Shown: positions 52,136 through 59,681 of the stretch, piece by piece
Position numbering within the stretch: position 1 is the first letter of the stretch
Layout of the letters: each line of letters opens with the position of its first letter
Assembly (NCBI RefSeq): GCF_019042245.1
Contig: NZ_JAHQCX010000002.1
Span: 1-59,681, forward strand
Origin: Diplocloster modestus
Lineage (GTDB): Bacteria > Bacillota > Clostridia > Lachnospirales > Lachnospiraceae
DNA: 59,681 nucleotides
Reading direction: 5' to 3'
Notes under the pieces: generated by a model
The model's input: only the letters and a program-made list of their open reading frames with translations
Told to the model about the DNA's origin: nothing
Database searches by the model: none
Position numbers and translations under genes: made by a program

Positions 52136-52996
52136 TTATGGAAGTATATTAAATAAATTATCACTATCAAAAAAGACTTTCTGATGTTCCAAATATTCAT
52201 ACATATAGTCCGCTTTCATCAAATATTTAATTATCGCTCTTTCGTTTTCTGATATCTTTTTACCCAACCTCTTTCTTAATAAAATATAATCATAAATTAT
52301 ATTTGCAGTGTATATTACAGATGTTTCAACAGCAATAATAGCCAACATTACAAAATCTATATAACTCGAAAATATGTCCGATTTGTTTAAGGAGTTATTG
52401 CTTAGTCCTATATAAAAACTATGTATACTATTTGATAATAAATTATAGATCCCAGATTCTATACTACTATCTAAAATTTTCATTTCAGGCTTTTTAATAA
52501 ACTGCTTGCCAGATAGCATTAAACTTCTTTCATCATTATTTGCATTTAAATATAAATTGCTACTTTTTATTTCATTTCTTATATTCTCAACATCAATTAG
52601 ACGCCTTCTAAAACTCGTTAACGAAAAATTTAATTTACCAAATATGTTTTTAATATTCTTATCATAATTAAGAAATTGTAAATTGTATCGAAATTTCACT
52701 TCTTCCTCAGAAATTCCCCTCTCTGAAACATAAAAATATATGTTTGCAGAATCTATTATATTTCTAGCCGCTGATGCAACTAATGCAATGTCTAAGTCTG
52801 CATAATTTCCTTTATCTAAACTAAGTAATTTTAAAATACTACCACAGTGAAGAAGCACTTTTTCAACTACTTTCTCTGCTTGCGCTGCTCTTATAGTTGT
52901 TGCCCTTTCATTTCCATCAATAAGACTAATCTTCTTCCCAATATCATACAACTCCTGCAACGTTCCTAATCGTATCTTATACTTATTGTCCGCCAA
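52136..52996 (-). CDS. unknown alpha-helical protein in AT-rich island
   Basis: A protein of 286 residues that I do not recognise. It is almost all helical, with a region of mixed charge (RATTIRAAQAEKVVEKVL, about 33-50) and ARNIIDSANIYFYVSERG (about 82-99). A hydrophobic stretch YIDFVMLAIIAVETSVIYTANIIYDYILL (about 212-240), given in parts here, could be a membrane helix or a buried core. A TTG at 52996 is the preferred start: GGAGGGG lies 4 nt upstream, while the ATG at 53011 has no ribosome site. Composition is as AT-rich as the HNH gene downstream. A weak likeness to DUF5677-type helical proteins cannot be judged by eye. Confidence 0.7.
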   Translation of the reverse strand: MADNKYKIRLGTLQELYDIGKKISLIDGNERATTIRAAQAEKVVEKVLLHCGSILKLLSLDKGNYADLDIALVASAARNIIDSANIYFYVSERGISEEEVKFRYNLQFLNYDKNIKNIFGKLNFSLTSFRRRLIDVENIRNEIKSSNLYLNANNDERSLMLSGKQFIKKPEMKILDSSIESGIYNLLSNSIHSFYIGLSNNSLNKSDIFSSYIDFVMLAIIAVETSVIYTANIIYDYILLRKRLGKKISENERAIIKYLMKADYMYEYLEHQKVFFDSDNLFNILP

Positions 52997-53164
52997 AATT
53001 CCCCTCCACATTCAATAATAAAATTCTCTATCTGATTAGTAATTATTATTTTGCCAAAATGTTCATTTCCTTTACCCCACCCCAGTAACCGGAAACATAT
53101 CTCACACCCATCACCCACAAAAGCACACCTACATATCCACCTGAAATCCCCGGAACCCTTTGAT

Positions 53165-54535
53165 TTACTGCCCTTTCCACTTCAGCAATACAACCGTCTC
53201 AACATGCACCGTCCCAGGAAACATATCCACCCCTCCAGCCTTCACCACCCGATATCCTCTCTCCTGCAGCACCACCAAATCCCTCACTAAACTACTAGGC
53301 TTACAAGAAATATACACCAGCCTCTCCACCCCAAAATCAATAATCTTCTCCAACGCCTTCGGATGAATCCCCTCTCTGGGCGGATCCAGCACAATCAGAT
53401 CCGGCCTCTCCGCGATCTCATCCACGACCTTCAGCACATCCCCAGCAATAAATTCACAATTCTCAAGCCCATTCAGCCTGGCATTCACCTTAGCCGCCTC
53501 AACAGCCTCCTCAACGATCTCCACGCCAATCACCTTCTTCGCCACCGGCGCCATCATCTGAGCGATCGTCCCCGTGCCGCTATACAGATCAAAGATCACT
53601 TTATCCTTCGTCTCCCCAACATACTCTCTGGCTTTCTCATACAGCACCTCAGCCCCCAGCGAGTTTGTCTGGAAAAACGAAAACGGTGATATCTTAAACT
53701 TCATCCCCAGCAGCTCTTCATAAAAATAATCCTTACCATAGAGTACTTGCGTCCCATCATCCCGGATCACATCCGCCACACTCTCATTCACCGTATGCAG
53801 TATCCCGGCGATCCTGCCCTTCAGCTCCCCACCCCGTTCGATCTTCAGCAATCCTTCCTTCCACTTCCCGATCCCAGCCACATCCCCCGCAGCCGTAACC
53901 AGATCTATCAGAATCTCTCCGGTTTTAACCCCTTTTCTCACCAGCAGATGCCGCAAGCATCCACTGTGACTCATTTTATGATAAAACTGTGTACCTTCCT
54001 CCCGGAACACCTCCAGACTCCACCTTAAGATCTTCCGGAAATCCTCATCCACAATCCGGCATCCATCCACCGTCACGATATCATAGAAACTCCCCCTTCT
54101 ATGCATCCCCAGTGCCAGCGGGCCATCCTTCACCTCATCGCCAAATGAGAACTCCATCTTATTCCGATAACCGAACTGCTTCGGGCTTCCTAAAATCCCC
54201 TCAAACTCATAATCCTCGCAGACCCCATCCAGAAGTTCCTTCACTTGTCCCTCTTTTATCTTCAGCTGCTCCTCATAGGGAAGCGTCTGATAATTACATC
54301 CACCGCACACCCCATAATGCCCGCATGCCGCATCTGTCTCCATCGGGGAACGCTTCAGCACTTCCAGAAGCCTCCCCTCACATTTCCCTTTTCTGATTTT
54401 ATTCACAGAGAACCGAACGGTTTGACCGGAAATCGCATTTTTCACAACAGCCCATTCCCCATCCGATATTACAATCCCTTTATTCGGAAACATTATTTTT
54501 TCTACTACGCCTTCACAAATCTGTCCCTTTTTCAT
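53165..54535 (-). CDS. rlmD: RlmD/TrmA-family 23S rRNA (uracil-C5)-methyltransferase
   Basis: A 456-residue methyltransferase. A TRAM RNA-binding domain covers 1-58. The iron-sulfur cysteines C71, C77 and C80 (CGHYGVCGGC) plus C158-region VDGCRI bind a [4Fe-4S] cluster. The SAM domain has FDLYSGTGTI (about 325-334) and DPPREG, and the catalytic cysteine is in YISCKPSSLVRD. It methylates U1939 or U747 of 23S rRNA; which of the two cannot be told. The coding strand is unusually G-rich, so the plus strand near 53050-53300 appears C-rich. Confidence 0.93.
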   Translation of the reverse strand: MKKGQICEGVVEKIMFPNKGIVISDGEWAVVKNAISGQTVRFSVNKIRKGKCEGRLLEVLKRSPMETDAACGHYGVCGGCNYQTLPYEEQLKIKEGQVKELLDGVCEDYEFEGILGSPKQFGYRNKMEFSFGDEVKDGPLALGMHRRGSFYDIVTVDGCRIVDEDFRKILRWSLEVFREEGTQFYHKMSHSGCLRHLLVRKGVKTGEILIDLVTAAGDVAGIGKWKEGLLKIERGGELKGRIAGILHTVNESVADVIRDDGTQVLYGKDYFYEELLGMKFKISPFSFFQTNSLGAEVLYEKAREYVGETKDKVIFDLYSGTGTIAQMMAPVAKKVIGVEIVEEAVEAAKVNARLNGLENCEFIAGDVLKVVDEIAERPDLIVLDPPREGIHPKALEKIIDFGVERLVYISCKPSSLVRDLVVLQERGYRVVKAGGVDMFPGTVHVETVVLLKWKGQ

Positions 54536-54694
54536 TCAGACCTCCAACAGTGCTTTTATCATACCCTTTTAATTTATAGATTCTCTATTTTATAATTCAA
54601 AGATTTCTCCATTTTAAATTGCGATATTTCCCTACTTTATATTTCGCTGCTATCCTATGTAACTCTCGCGCTCATTCTCATCTCCGACAAACAA

Positions 54695-54720
54695 AAAGGC
54701 TGCTTTTAAAGGCAGCCTTT
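54695..54720 (-). terminator. terminator of small membrane protein gene
   Basis: AAAGGCTGC / GCAGCCTTT with an 8-nt loop; on the minus strand it ends in TTTTTGTTTG. Confidence 0.85.
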
Positions 54721-54738
54721 CAAACTCGCTTCTGTACT

Positions 54739-55002
54739 TTATTCCCCTGCCGGCTCGTCATCTTCGTCATCGAAGAAATCGTCATCCAGGTCATCATCGA
54801 AATCATCTTCAAAGTCTTCCAGATAATCGGGAGTGAAGAAACGGTAAACTGCGTATGCGATCGCCGCAACTGCTGCTATCGCTCCGATAATCGCCAGTAC
54901 CCAAAGCACCGTATTTTTGCTCTTATCTTCTTCCTTCTTGTGTAACAGCTCGTTTAATTTCGTTGTAGCTAATAAGTCTTCCATTTTGTTTTTTCCGCAC
55001 AT
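54739..55002 (-). CDS. small membrane protein with acidic tail
   Basis: An 87-residue protein (81 if ATG 54984 is used). The N-terminal 30 residues are charged (KLNELLHKKEEDK), a single membrane helix follows (VLWVLAIIGAIAAVAAIAYA), and the last 25 residues are almost all Asp/Glu with Phe. The type is common in Lachnospiraceae and has no known function. It has its own extended -10 promoter and a strong terminator. Confidence 0.85.
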   Translation of the reverse strand: MCGKNKMEDLLATTKLNELLHKKEEDKSKNTVLWVLAIIGAIAAVAAIAYAVYRFFTPDYLEDFEDDFDDDLDDDFFDDEDDEPAGE

Positions 55003-55346
55003 GCCTACACACGTCCTTTCCTTTTTATTGTTCCTTTTTGGAACATAATAGATCCGTTTGGAAACAAAATTTCCGAAAAGTCTGCTTCCTTCCGGTATCC
55101 TTATACGGCAATATCCATCTACTCATCGGGTTTATTATACCACGAGTTTTCCGTTTTTACTATAGTTTTATACCTTTATTTAACATTACTGTAAACCTTT
55201 GCTTAATCCAAGCTAGCCTGTGAACAGAAATGTCCTTACCACAAACCCTATCACTGAGTATATATATCGTGATAACAGCATAGAATACCTTTTCATGCAA
55301 TAACAGTTACACACCCGTTCTTAAGGTCCTGAAATAGTATACCCAA
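55003..55346. other. intergenic stretch with promoter and inverted repeat
   Basis: 344 nt without a gene. On the minus strand an extended -10 box, TGG-TATAAT, lies at 55139-55134 and should serve the small membrane protein. An inverted repeat TATCAC/GTGATA at 55249-55274 lies past the helicase gene and is of unknown use. A small hairpin GTTCC/GGAAC is near 55030-55045. Confidence 0.5.
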
Positions 55347-57557
55347 TTAAACCTTCTTTAATTTAGCAAACGAAGCAAACATCTTTTTCCGCCCCGCGCT
55401 TTCAAAGTCCACGGTAACCTCATAATCCTTGCCGCCCTCGACGATAGCCGCCACCACCCCGCATCCAAACTTGATATGCTGCACCGTATCACCAATGCTA
55501 TAATCCAGCCCCTCCGATTTTTTAACCGTGAACTGCCGGGGTTCGAATGCCTTAGATTTGAACGCCGTTTTCGCCGCGGCATAAGCCGCATTCTTCTGCG
55601 CCTCCTTGACCTTATCCGCTTTATATCCGGCCGTTTCCATCAGTAACGACGGCACTTCCTTAATAAACCTGGAAACCGGATTATACTGTACCTCGCCCCG
55701 CACCATTCTCTGCCTGGCACACGTCAGATACAGCGTCTTCATAGCCCGGGTCATTCCCACATAGCAGAGCCTGCGCTCCTCCTCGATCTCCTTCTCCGGA
55801 TCATCCGAATGAAGGGACATATAACTGGGGAACAGCCCTTCCTCCATGCCGGTCAGATACACATTGGGAAATTCAAGCCCCTTCGCGCTATGTAAAGTCA
55901 TCAGCACCACATAATTGCTGCCTTCCTCCAGACTGTCAATATCCGCCACCAGCGCCACTTCCTCCAGAAATCCGCTGAGCGTAGGTGACTCCGCACTTTC
56001 CTCATAGGAAACCACCTTATTGACCAGCTCCTCGATATTCTCGATCCGCCCCTGGGCCTCTTCCGTATCCTCCGCTACCAGATCCCGGACATAACCGGTC
56101 TCATCGATAATCTCCTTCAACAATTCCGCCACGGACAAAAACGGCACTTTACTGCGAAGCGTCTGAATAAATAATACAAACGGCTTCACCTTCAAAGCGC
56201 TTCGGCTGAGCGCCGGAATCTCCTCCGCCTGCCTGAGCGCATCGTAAAAACTCAATTCATGTTCATCCGCGTAATCCTGGATACGCCCCAGCGTAGTCGC
56301 GCCGATCCCACGCTTCGGGACATTGATAATCCGCCGCACCGCCAGATCATCCAGCGCATTATCGATCGTCTTCAGATAAGCCAGCAGATCCTTGATTTCC
56401 TTTCTGGCATAGAAGTTCACGCCGCCCACCAGCTTATAGGGAATCCCGGCAAATACCAGCTTCTCCTCAAACACACGGGACTGGGCGTTCGTCCGGTACA
56501 GCACAGCACAGTCACTGTACTCTCCTTCACCCTCCCGCACCTTGGAAGCGATATCACCCACCACGAACTCCGCTTCCTCGAAGCTGGTCTGGAACTGATG
56601 AAAGAGAATAGGCGTGCCTTCCTCATTTTCTGTCCATAGGGTTTTCGCTTTTCGGCTCGCATTATTCCGGATCACTTCATTGGCCGCGTTTAATATATTC
56701 TGCGTGGAGCGGTAATTCTGCTCCAGCTTGATCACCTTCGTATCGGCGAACGCTTTTTCAAAATTCAGAATATTTTCTATATTCGCGCCCCGGAATTTAT
56801 AGATGGACTGATCGTCATCACCGACTACACACAGATTGTGATACTTCCGGGCCAGCAGATGGATCAGTTGGAACTGTGCCCCGTTGGTATCCTGATATTC
56901 ATCCACCATCAGATACCGGAACCGCTCATGATAGTAGTCCAGCACATCCGGACAAGTCTGAAACAACTCTACCGTCTTCATAATCAGGTCGTCAAAATCC
57001 AGCGCATTGTTGCTTTGAAGCTGTCTCTGGTATTCTTTATAAGCCTCCGCGATCTTCTTCTTTCCAAAATCACCCAGCACATTCAGCTCGAATTCCATCG
57101 GATTGATCAGCTCATTTTTCGCTGACGAAATAGCGGCCAGCAGGGAACGTTCTTTGTAAATCTTCGTATCAATATTTAACTTCCTGCATACTTCCTTCAT
57201 CAGACTCTTCTGGTCATCAGAATCATAGATGGTAAAACTGGTACCGTATCCGATCCGGTCTATATAACGGCGCAGGATACGCACACACAGGGAATGGAAG
57301 GTGCTCACCCAGACACTGTCCGCGCCGAATCCTACCAGATTATCCACCCGCTCCCTCATCTCGCCTGCAGCCTTATTGGTAAAAGTAATCGCCAGGATAT
57401 TCCAGGGATTGACGTGCTGTTCCTCGATCAGATATGCGATCCGATGGGTTAGAACCCTCGTCTTCCCCGAACCCGCTCCGGCCAGGATAAGAAGCGGCCC
57501 TTCCGTATGGAATACCGCTTCCCTTTGCTGCTCATTTAATGTATCATAAATACTCAT
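55347..57557 (-). CDS. pcrA: UvrD/PcrA-type superfamily 1A DNA helicase
   Basis: A 736-residue PcrA, of normal length. Motif I GAGSGKT follows TEGPLLILAG near 25-35; motif II reads MVDEYQDTN; GDDDQSIYKFRGA, FEQNYRST-like LEQNYRST and VVLMTLHSAKGLEFPNVYL are the other helicase motifs. The C-terminal 60 residues form the Tudor-like RNA-polymerase-binding domain (YSIGDTVQHIKFGCGVV). It works in repair and in clearing stalled replication. ATG 57557 is selected by the family start (MSIYDTLNEQQREAV). Confidence 0.97.
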   Translation of the reverse strand: MSIYDTLNEQQREAVFHTEGPLLILAGAGSGKTRVLTHRIAYLIEEQHVNPWNILAITFTNKAAGEMRERVDNLVGFGADSVWVSTFHSLCVRILRRYIDRIGYGTSFTIYDSDDQKSLMKEVCRKLNIDTKIYKERSLLAAISSAKNELINPMEFELNVLGDFGKKKIAEAYKEYQRQLQSNNALDFDDLIMKTVELFQTCPDVLDYYHERFRYLMVDEYQDTNGAQFQLIHLLARKYHNLCVVGDDDQSIYKFRGANIENILNFEKAFADTKVIKLEQNYRSTQNILNAANEVIRNNASRKAKTLWTENEEGTPILFHQFQTSFEEAEFVVGDIASKVREGEGEYSDCAVLYRTNAQSRVFEEKLVFAGIPYKLVGGVNFYARKEIKDLLAYLKTIDNALDDLAVRRIINVPKRGIGATTLGRIQDYADEHELSFYDALRQAEEIPALSRSALKVKPFVLFIQTLRSKVPFLSVAELLKEIIDETGYVRDLVAEDTEEAQGRIENIEELVNKVVSYEESAESPTLSGFLEEVALVADIDSLEEGSNYVVLMTLHSAKGLEFPNVYLTGMEEGLFPSYMSLHSDDPEKEIEEERRLCYVGMTRAMKTLYLTCARQRMVRGEVQYNPVSRFIKEVPSLLMETAGYKADKVKEAQKNAAYAAAKTAFKSKAFEPRQFTVKKSEGLDYSIGDTVQHIKFGCGVVAAIVEGGKDYEVTVDFESAGRKKMFASFAKLKKV

Positions 57558-57694
57558 ATCGTACCGCCTGTCGTTTTCATTTTTTCTTATGGTTAGCCCA
57601 CCCATGTGATCATGCCACCCATGGCTTCATTTATTATCCTATGTCCAAAATCTATTGGATTTTTTTTAATCCACCGATTTCCATATGTATTAAA

Positions 57695-58675
57695 TCAAAT
57701 CAGCTTTTGCCCACAATTCGGACAGAAATTCGCGCCGTTCGTCTTCGTTCCGCAGTTCGGACAGAAATTCGGAGCCGCGCTGTTTCCTGGCTGGCCAGAA
57801 TTGCCCTGCTGTCCGGAAACGTTCTGTCCCATCATCTGCCCCATCTGGTTCACCATCTGCTGCCCCATCATCATCCCCATCTGCAGCCCGACCATATCGG
57901 AAGCCGGATTTCCTCCGCTTTTCCCATTCGCCATGGCATCCACCATGCCCATCTGGGTATAGCGGTTCATATCGCCGACCATACTCTGGGACGCAGCCTT
58001 CTCGGCCATTTTCTGGACTTGCTCCGGATAAGAGAAGCTGGAAATAGCAAACCCGGTGATGCCGATCCCGATTTTCTGCATTTCCATATCCAGATCCTCA
58101 CATATCCCCCTTGAAATATCAAACGCGTTGGCCTGGAGATTGAACATATCCTTGCCTTCCCGCACGATCCACTTCATCAGCACCTGATCCAGCATGGAGG
58201 TCACCCGTTCTTTGACCTCGTCAATCGTAAACAGAACCTTCACTCCGGCGATCTTCTCGATCAACACCAGCGCGTCCGCCACCTTGCAGTTAAAAGTGCC
58301 AAAAGCTCTGATCGGCATTCCACCGGGCAATCCTGGAGCCGGGATATTGATCGCGTTCTTCGTGCCCCATTTTACGGTAATCTCTTTCGTGTTGATAAAT
58401 AAAACCTCGGCCCGCATACCGCTGTTGAATCCAAAACGGAAGCCCTTCAGCGTGGACAGGAACGGAACGATCTGGGTCTCCACATCAAAGCTGCCCTCGT
58501 CCTCGAATACGCCCTCCACTTTTCCATTGAACATGAAAATGGCATCCTGTCCCTGACGGATAATGAGCTTACTGCCCTTCTTGATCTCGTCGTTTTTCCA
58601 TTTCCAAAACAGGACGTCGTCCCGGTATTCTTCCCATTCTACTACATTTGATAACTGATTGCTAAATAATCCCAT
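57695..58675 (-). CDS. SPFH-domain protein with C-terminal zinc ribbon (YdjI-like)
   Basis: A 326-residue protein. The SPFH/band-7 core ('virion core protein' type) covers 10-215, with VEWEEYRDDVLFWKWKNDEI at the start in the usual form. A Met/Gln/Gly-rich linker (about 240-300) leads to a two-CxxC zinc ribbon (FCPNCGTK ... FCPNCGQK). GGGAGG sets ATG 58675. In Bacillus such proteins act with a PspA homologue (YdjF-YdjI); here the PspA gene is directly upstream, so a role in membrane stress is likely. Confidence 0.9.
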   Translation of the reverse strand: MGLFSNQLSNVVEWEEYRDDVLFWKWKNDEIKKGSKLIIRQGQDAIFMFNGKVEGVFEDEGSFDVETQIVPFLSTLKGFRFGFNSGMRAEVLFINTKEITVKWGTKNAINIPAPGLPGGMPIRAFGTFNCKVADALVLIEKIAGVKVLFTIDEVKERVTSMLDQVLMKWIVREGKDMFNLQANAFDISRGICEDLDMEMQKIGIGITGFAISSFSYPEQVQKMAEKAASQSMVGDMNRYTQMGMVDAMANGKSGGNPASDMVGLQMGMMMGQQMVNQMGQMMGQNVSGQQGNSGQPGNSAAPNFCPNCGTKTNGANFCPNCGQKLI

Positions 58676-58803
58676 CCGTTCATCCTCCCAGTGAATTTTG
58701 AAAAGGATGTCCCGTACAGACATCCTTTCGTGTGTAATGAAACTCCCGGTCTTCCCGTACTCTGCGTCTCACAACTATACATCTCATTAGCTGCGGATTT
58801 TAT

Positions 58804-59493
58804 TTATAACCCAAGCTTTGCCTTCAGTGCCGCCATCTCATCGTCAACCGCCGGGTCTGATGAGGAAGGGTTGTCATATTTGCTCATAAGATCGTCAATG
58901 TCGTTGTCCGCGGAACTCTCATTTAATTCTGCCATCGCATTGGCTTCGTCCAGCATCCTGTTCGCTTTCGCTTCCATCCTCCCGAACGCGGATAACGTGT
59001 CGGAAGCCTTATTGGCACTGGCACCCAGTTCATTTAATTTCTGCTGCGTTTTGGCCACTTTCATTTTAGCCTTGATCGCGTCTCTTCTTGCATTCAGATC
59101 ATTGATGTCAGTGACCAGCTTGTCATGCATATTTCGCATCTTCGCCGCGTTGTCAGCCGCCATCCGGTAACTCAGCTCCAACGTGTTCTGTTTTTCTGTC
59201 AGGGCTGCCTTCTTGGCCAGGAAAGTCCTGGCGTCATTCTCGTTGCCGGCCATCAGGGCTTTTTCCGCGTAGTTGTGCATCTTGTCTGCTTCGGCTTTGC
59301 ATTCATTCAGCTCTCTGCCGGCGCGCTTCTCCTCCGCCATCACTGCGGCGGTCTCCGCTTTCACCTTGCCCAGATCGCTCTCTGCCTCCCGCAGATACTG
59401 ATCGATCATCTTCTCCGGATCCTCTGCTTTATCTAATAACGCATTGATATTCGCAGACATAATGTCTCCGAATCGTTTTAAAATTCCTGCCAT
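58804..59493 (-). CDS. PspA/IM30-family membrane stress protein
   Basis: A 229-residue, almost wholly helical coiled-coil protein. The start MAGILKRFGDIMSANINALLD is the amphipathic membrane-binding helix of the family, and DKAEDPEKMIDQYLREAE follows. The C-terminal part is acidic (SSADNDIDDLMSKYDNP). It forms scaffolds that stabilise the inner membrane (ESCRT-III-like). AAGGAGG sets the start. It lies 128 nt ahead of the SPFH gene in the same direction. Confidence 0.93.
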   Translation of the reverse strand: MAGILKRFGDIMSANINALLDKAEDPEKMIDQYLREAESDLGKVKAETAAVMAEEKRAGRELNECKAEADKMHNYAEKALMAGNENDARTFLAKKAALTEKQNTLELSYRMAADNAAKMRNMHDKLVTDINDLNARRDAIKAKMKVAKTQQKLNELGASANKASDTLSAFGRMEAKANRMLDEANAMAELNESSADNDIDDLMSKYDNPSSSDPAVDDEMAALKAKLGL

Positions 59494-59582
59494 TTGATTA
59501 TCCTCCTTATGCTGTGTGTAAGAATTACATTTCCTCAATTATAATACAAAACCCTCCACATGTCACGGTTTTAAAACAAAAA

Positions 59583-59681
59583 ATAGTGGCACCCCAGAAT
59601 ACCCCGCTGACTATTTCTCATGCATCGCACGTAAGCGGCTAAAAAACAGCCGCTAAGTGCTCATAGCTATAATAAATAGTA
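59583..59681 (-). repeat. dispersed structured repeat family 1, copy C (cut by window end)
   Basis: In reverse orientation it shares with copies A and B the left end (TATAGCTATGAGCACTTAGC), the AGCGGCT/AGCCGCT hairpin and GTGCGATGCATGA. The right arm has diverged (CAGCGGGGTATTCTGGGG), but the AAATAGT/ACTATTT pairing is kept. The element runs up to the window edge upstream of pspA. Confidence 0.75.

Overview
The window looks like a chromosome segment of a Gram-positive gut-type Clostridia, most probably Lachnospiraceae. This rests on strong AGGAGG ribosome sites, lipoprotein-type sugar-binding proteins, an AsnA/AsnS pair, the Cdd1/DUF3788-type small proteins, and an unusual load of sugar ABC transporters with LacI, DeoR and SorC regulators. 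No rRNA, tRNA, CRISPR array, integrase or intact insertion sequence was seen. Most genes lie on the minus strand.

Layout. 1-5957: housekeeping genes (C39 peptidase, GNAT acetyltransferase, MazG-like pyrophosphohydrolase, asnS-asnA, OGG-type glycosylase). 6110-11397: an operon of SDR, sorbose-phosphate-reductase-like dehydrogenase and dhaK-dhaL-dhaM, with a divergent SorC-family regulator. 11416-13314: a Cache-GGDEF diguanylate cyclase. 13774-22714: the most interesting locus. It has a divergent LacI regulator, a ribose-type ABC importer, a Gfo/Idh/MocA oxidoreductase, a sugar isomerase/epimerase TIM barrel, and a translationally coupled pair that resembles the beta and alpha subunits of C-glycoside deglycosidases. 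23163-24344: a GH3 lipoprotein. 24485-28923: a second importer with a cyclase-family hydrolase. 29256-31563: a DeoR regulator with an orphan, divergent sugar-type ATPase. 31703-35416: a BvgS-like hybrid sensor kinase. 35574-41696: a third importer with an AGE-family epimerase and a LacI regulator that has well-resolved operators.

41962-53011 is an accessory region. It holds a 42-nt tandem-repeat coiled-coil gene, Cdd1 and DUF3788 proteins, an N-terminally truncated methyltransferase, a type IV McrBC system with an EVE domain next to a decayed restriction gene, a heterodimeric ABC exporter, and a very AT-rich pair (HNH protein plus unknown protein) that may be a defence unit. 53165-59493 returns to housekeeping genes (RlmD, small acidic membrane protein, PcrA, SPFH/zinc-ribbon protein, PspA).

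How the genes work together: the 13774-21327 operon reads as uptake of a glycoside, oxidation of its sugar at C3 by the Gfo/Idh enzyme, and C-C (or related) bond cleavage by the alpha/beta pair, with the extra TIM barrel handling the released keto-sugar. The dha operon can convert polyols or ketoses into triose/tetrose phosphates. Several structured dispersed elements (two families with more than one copy, and two complex single-copy hairpins) sit between operons; one shows a compensatory base change between copies. Functions are inferred by reading motifs; no database search was run.
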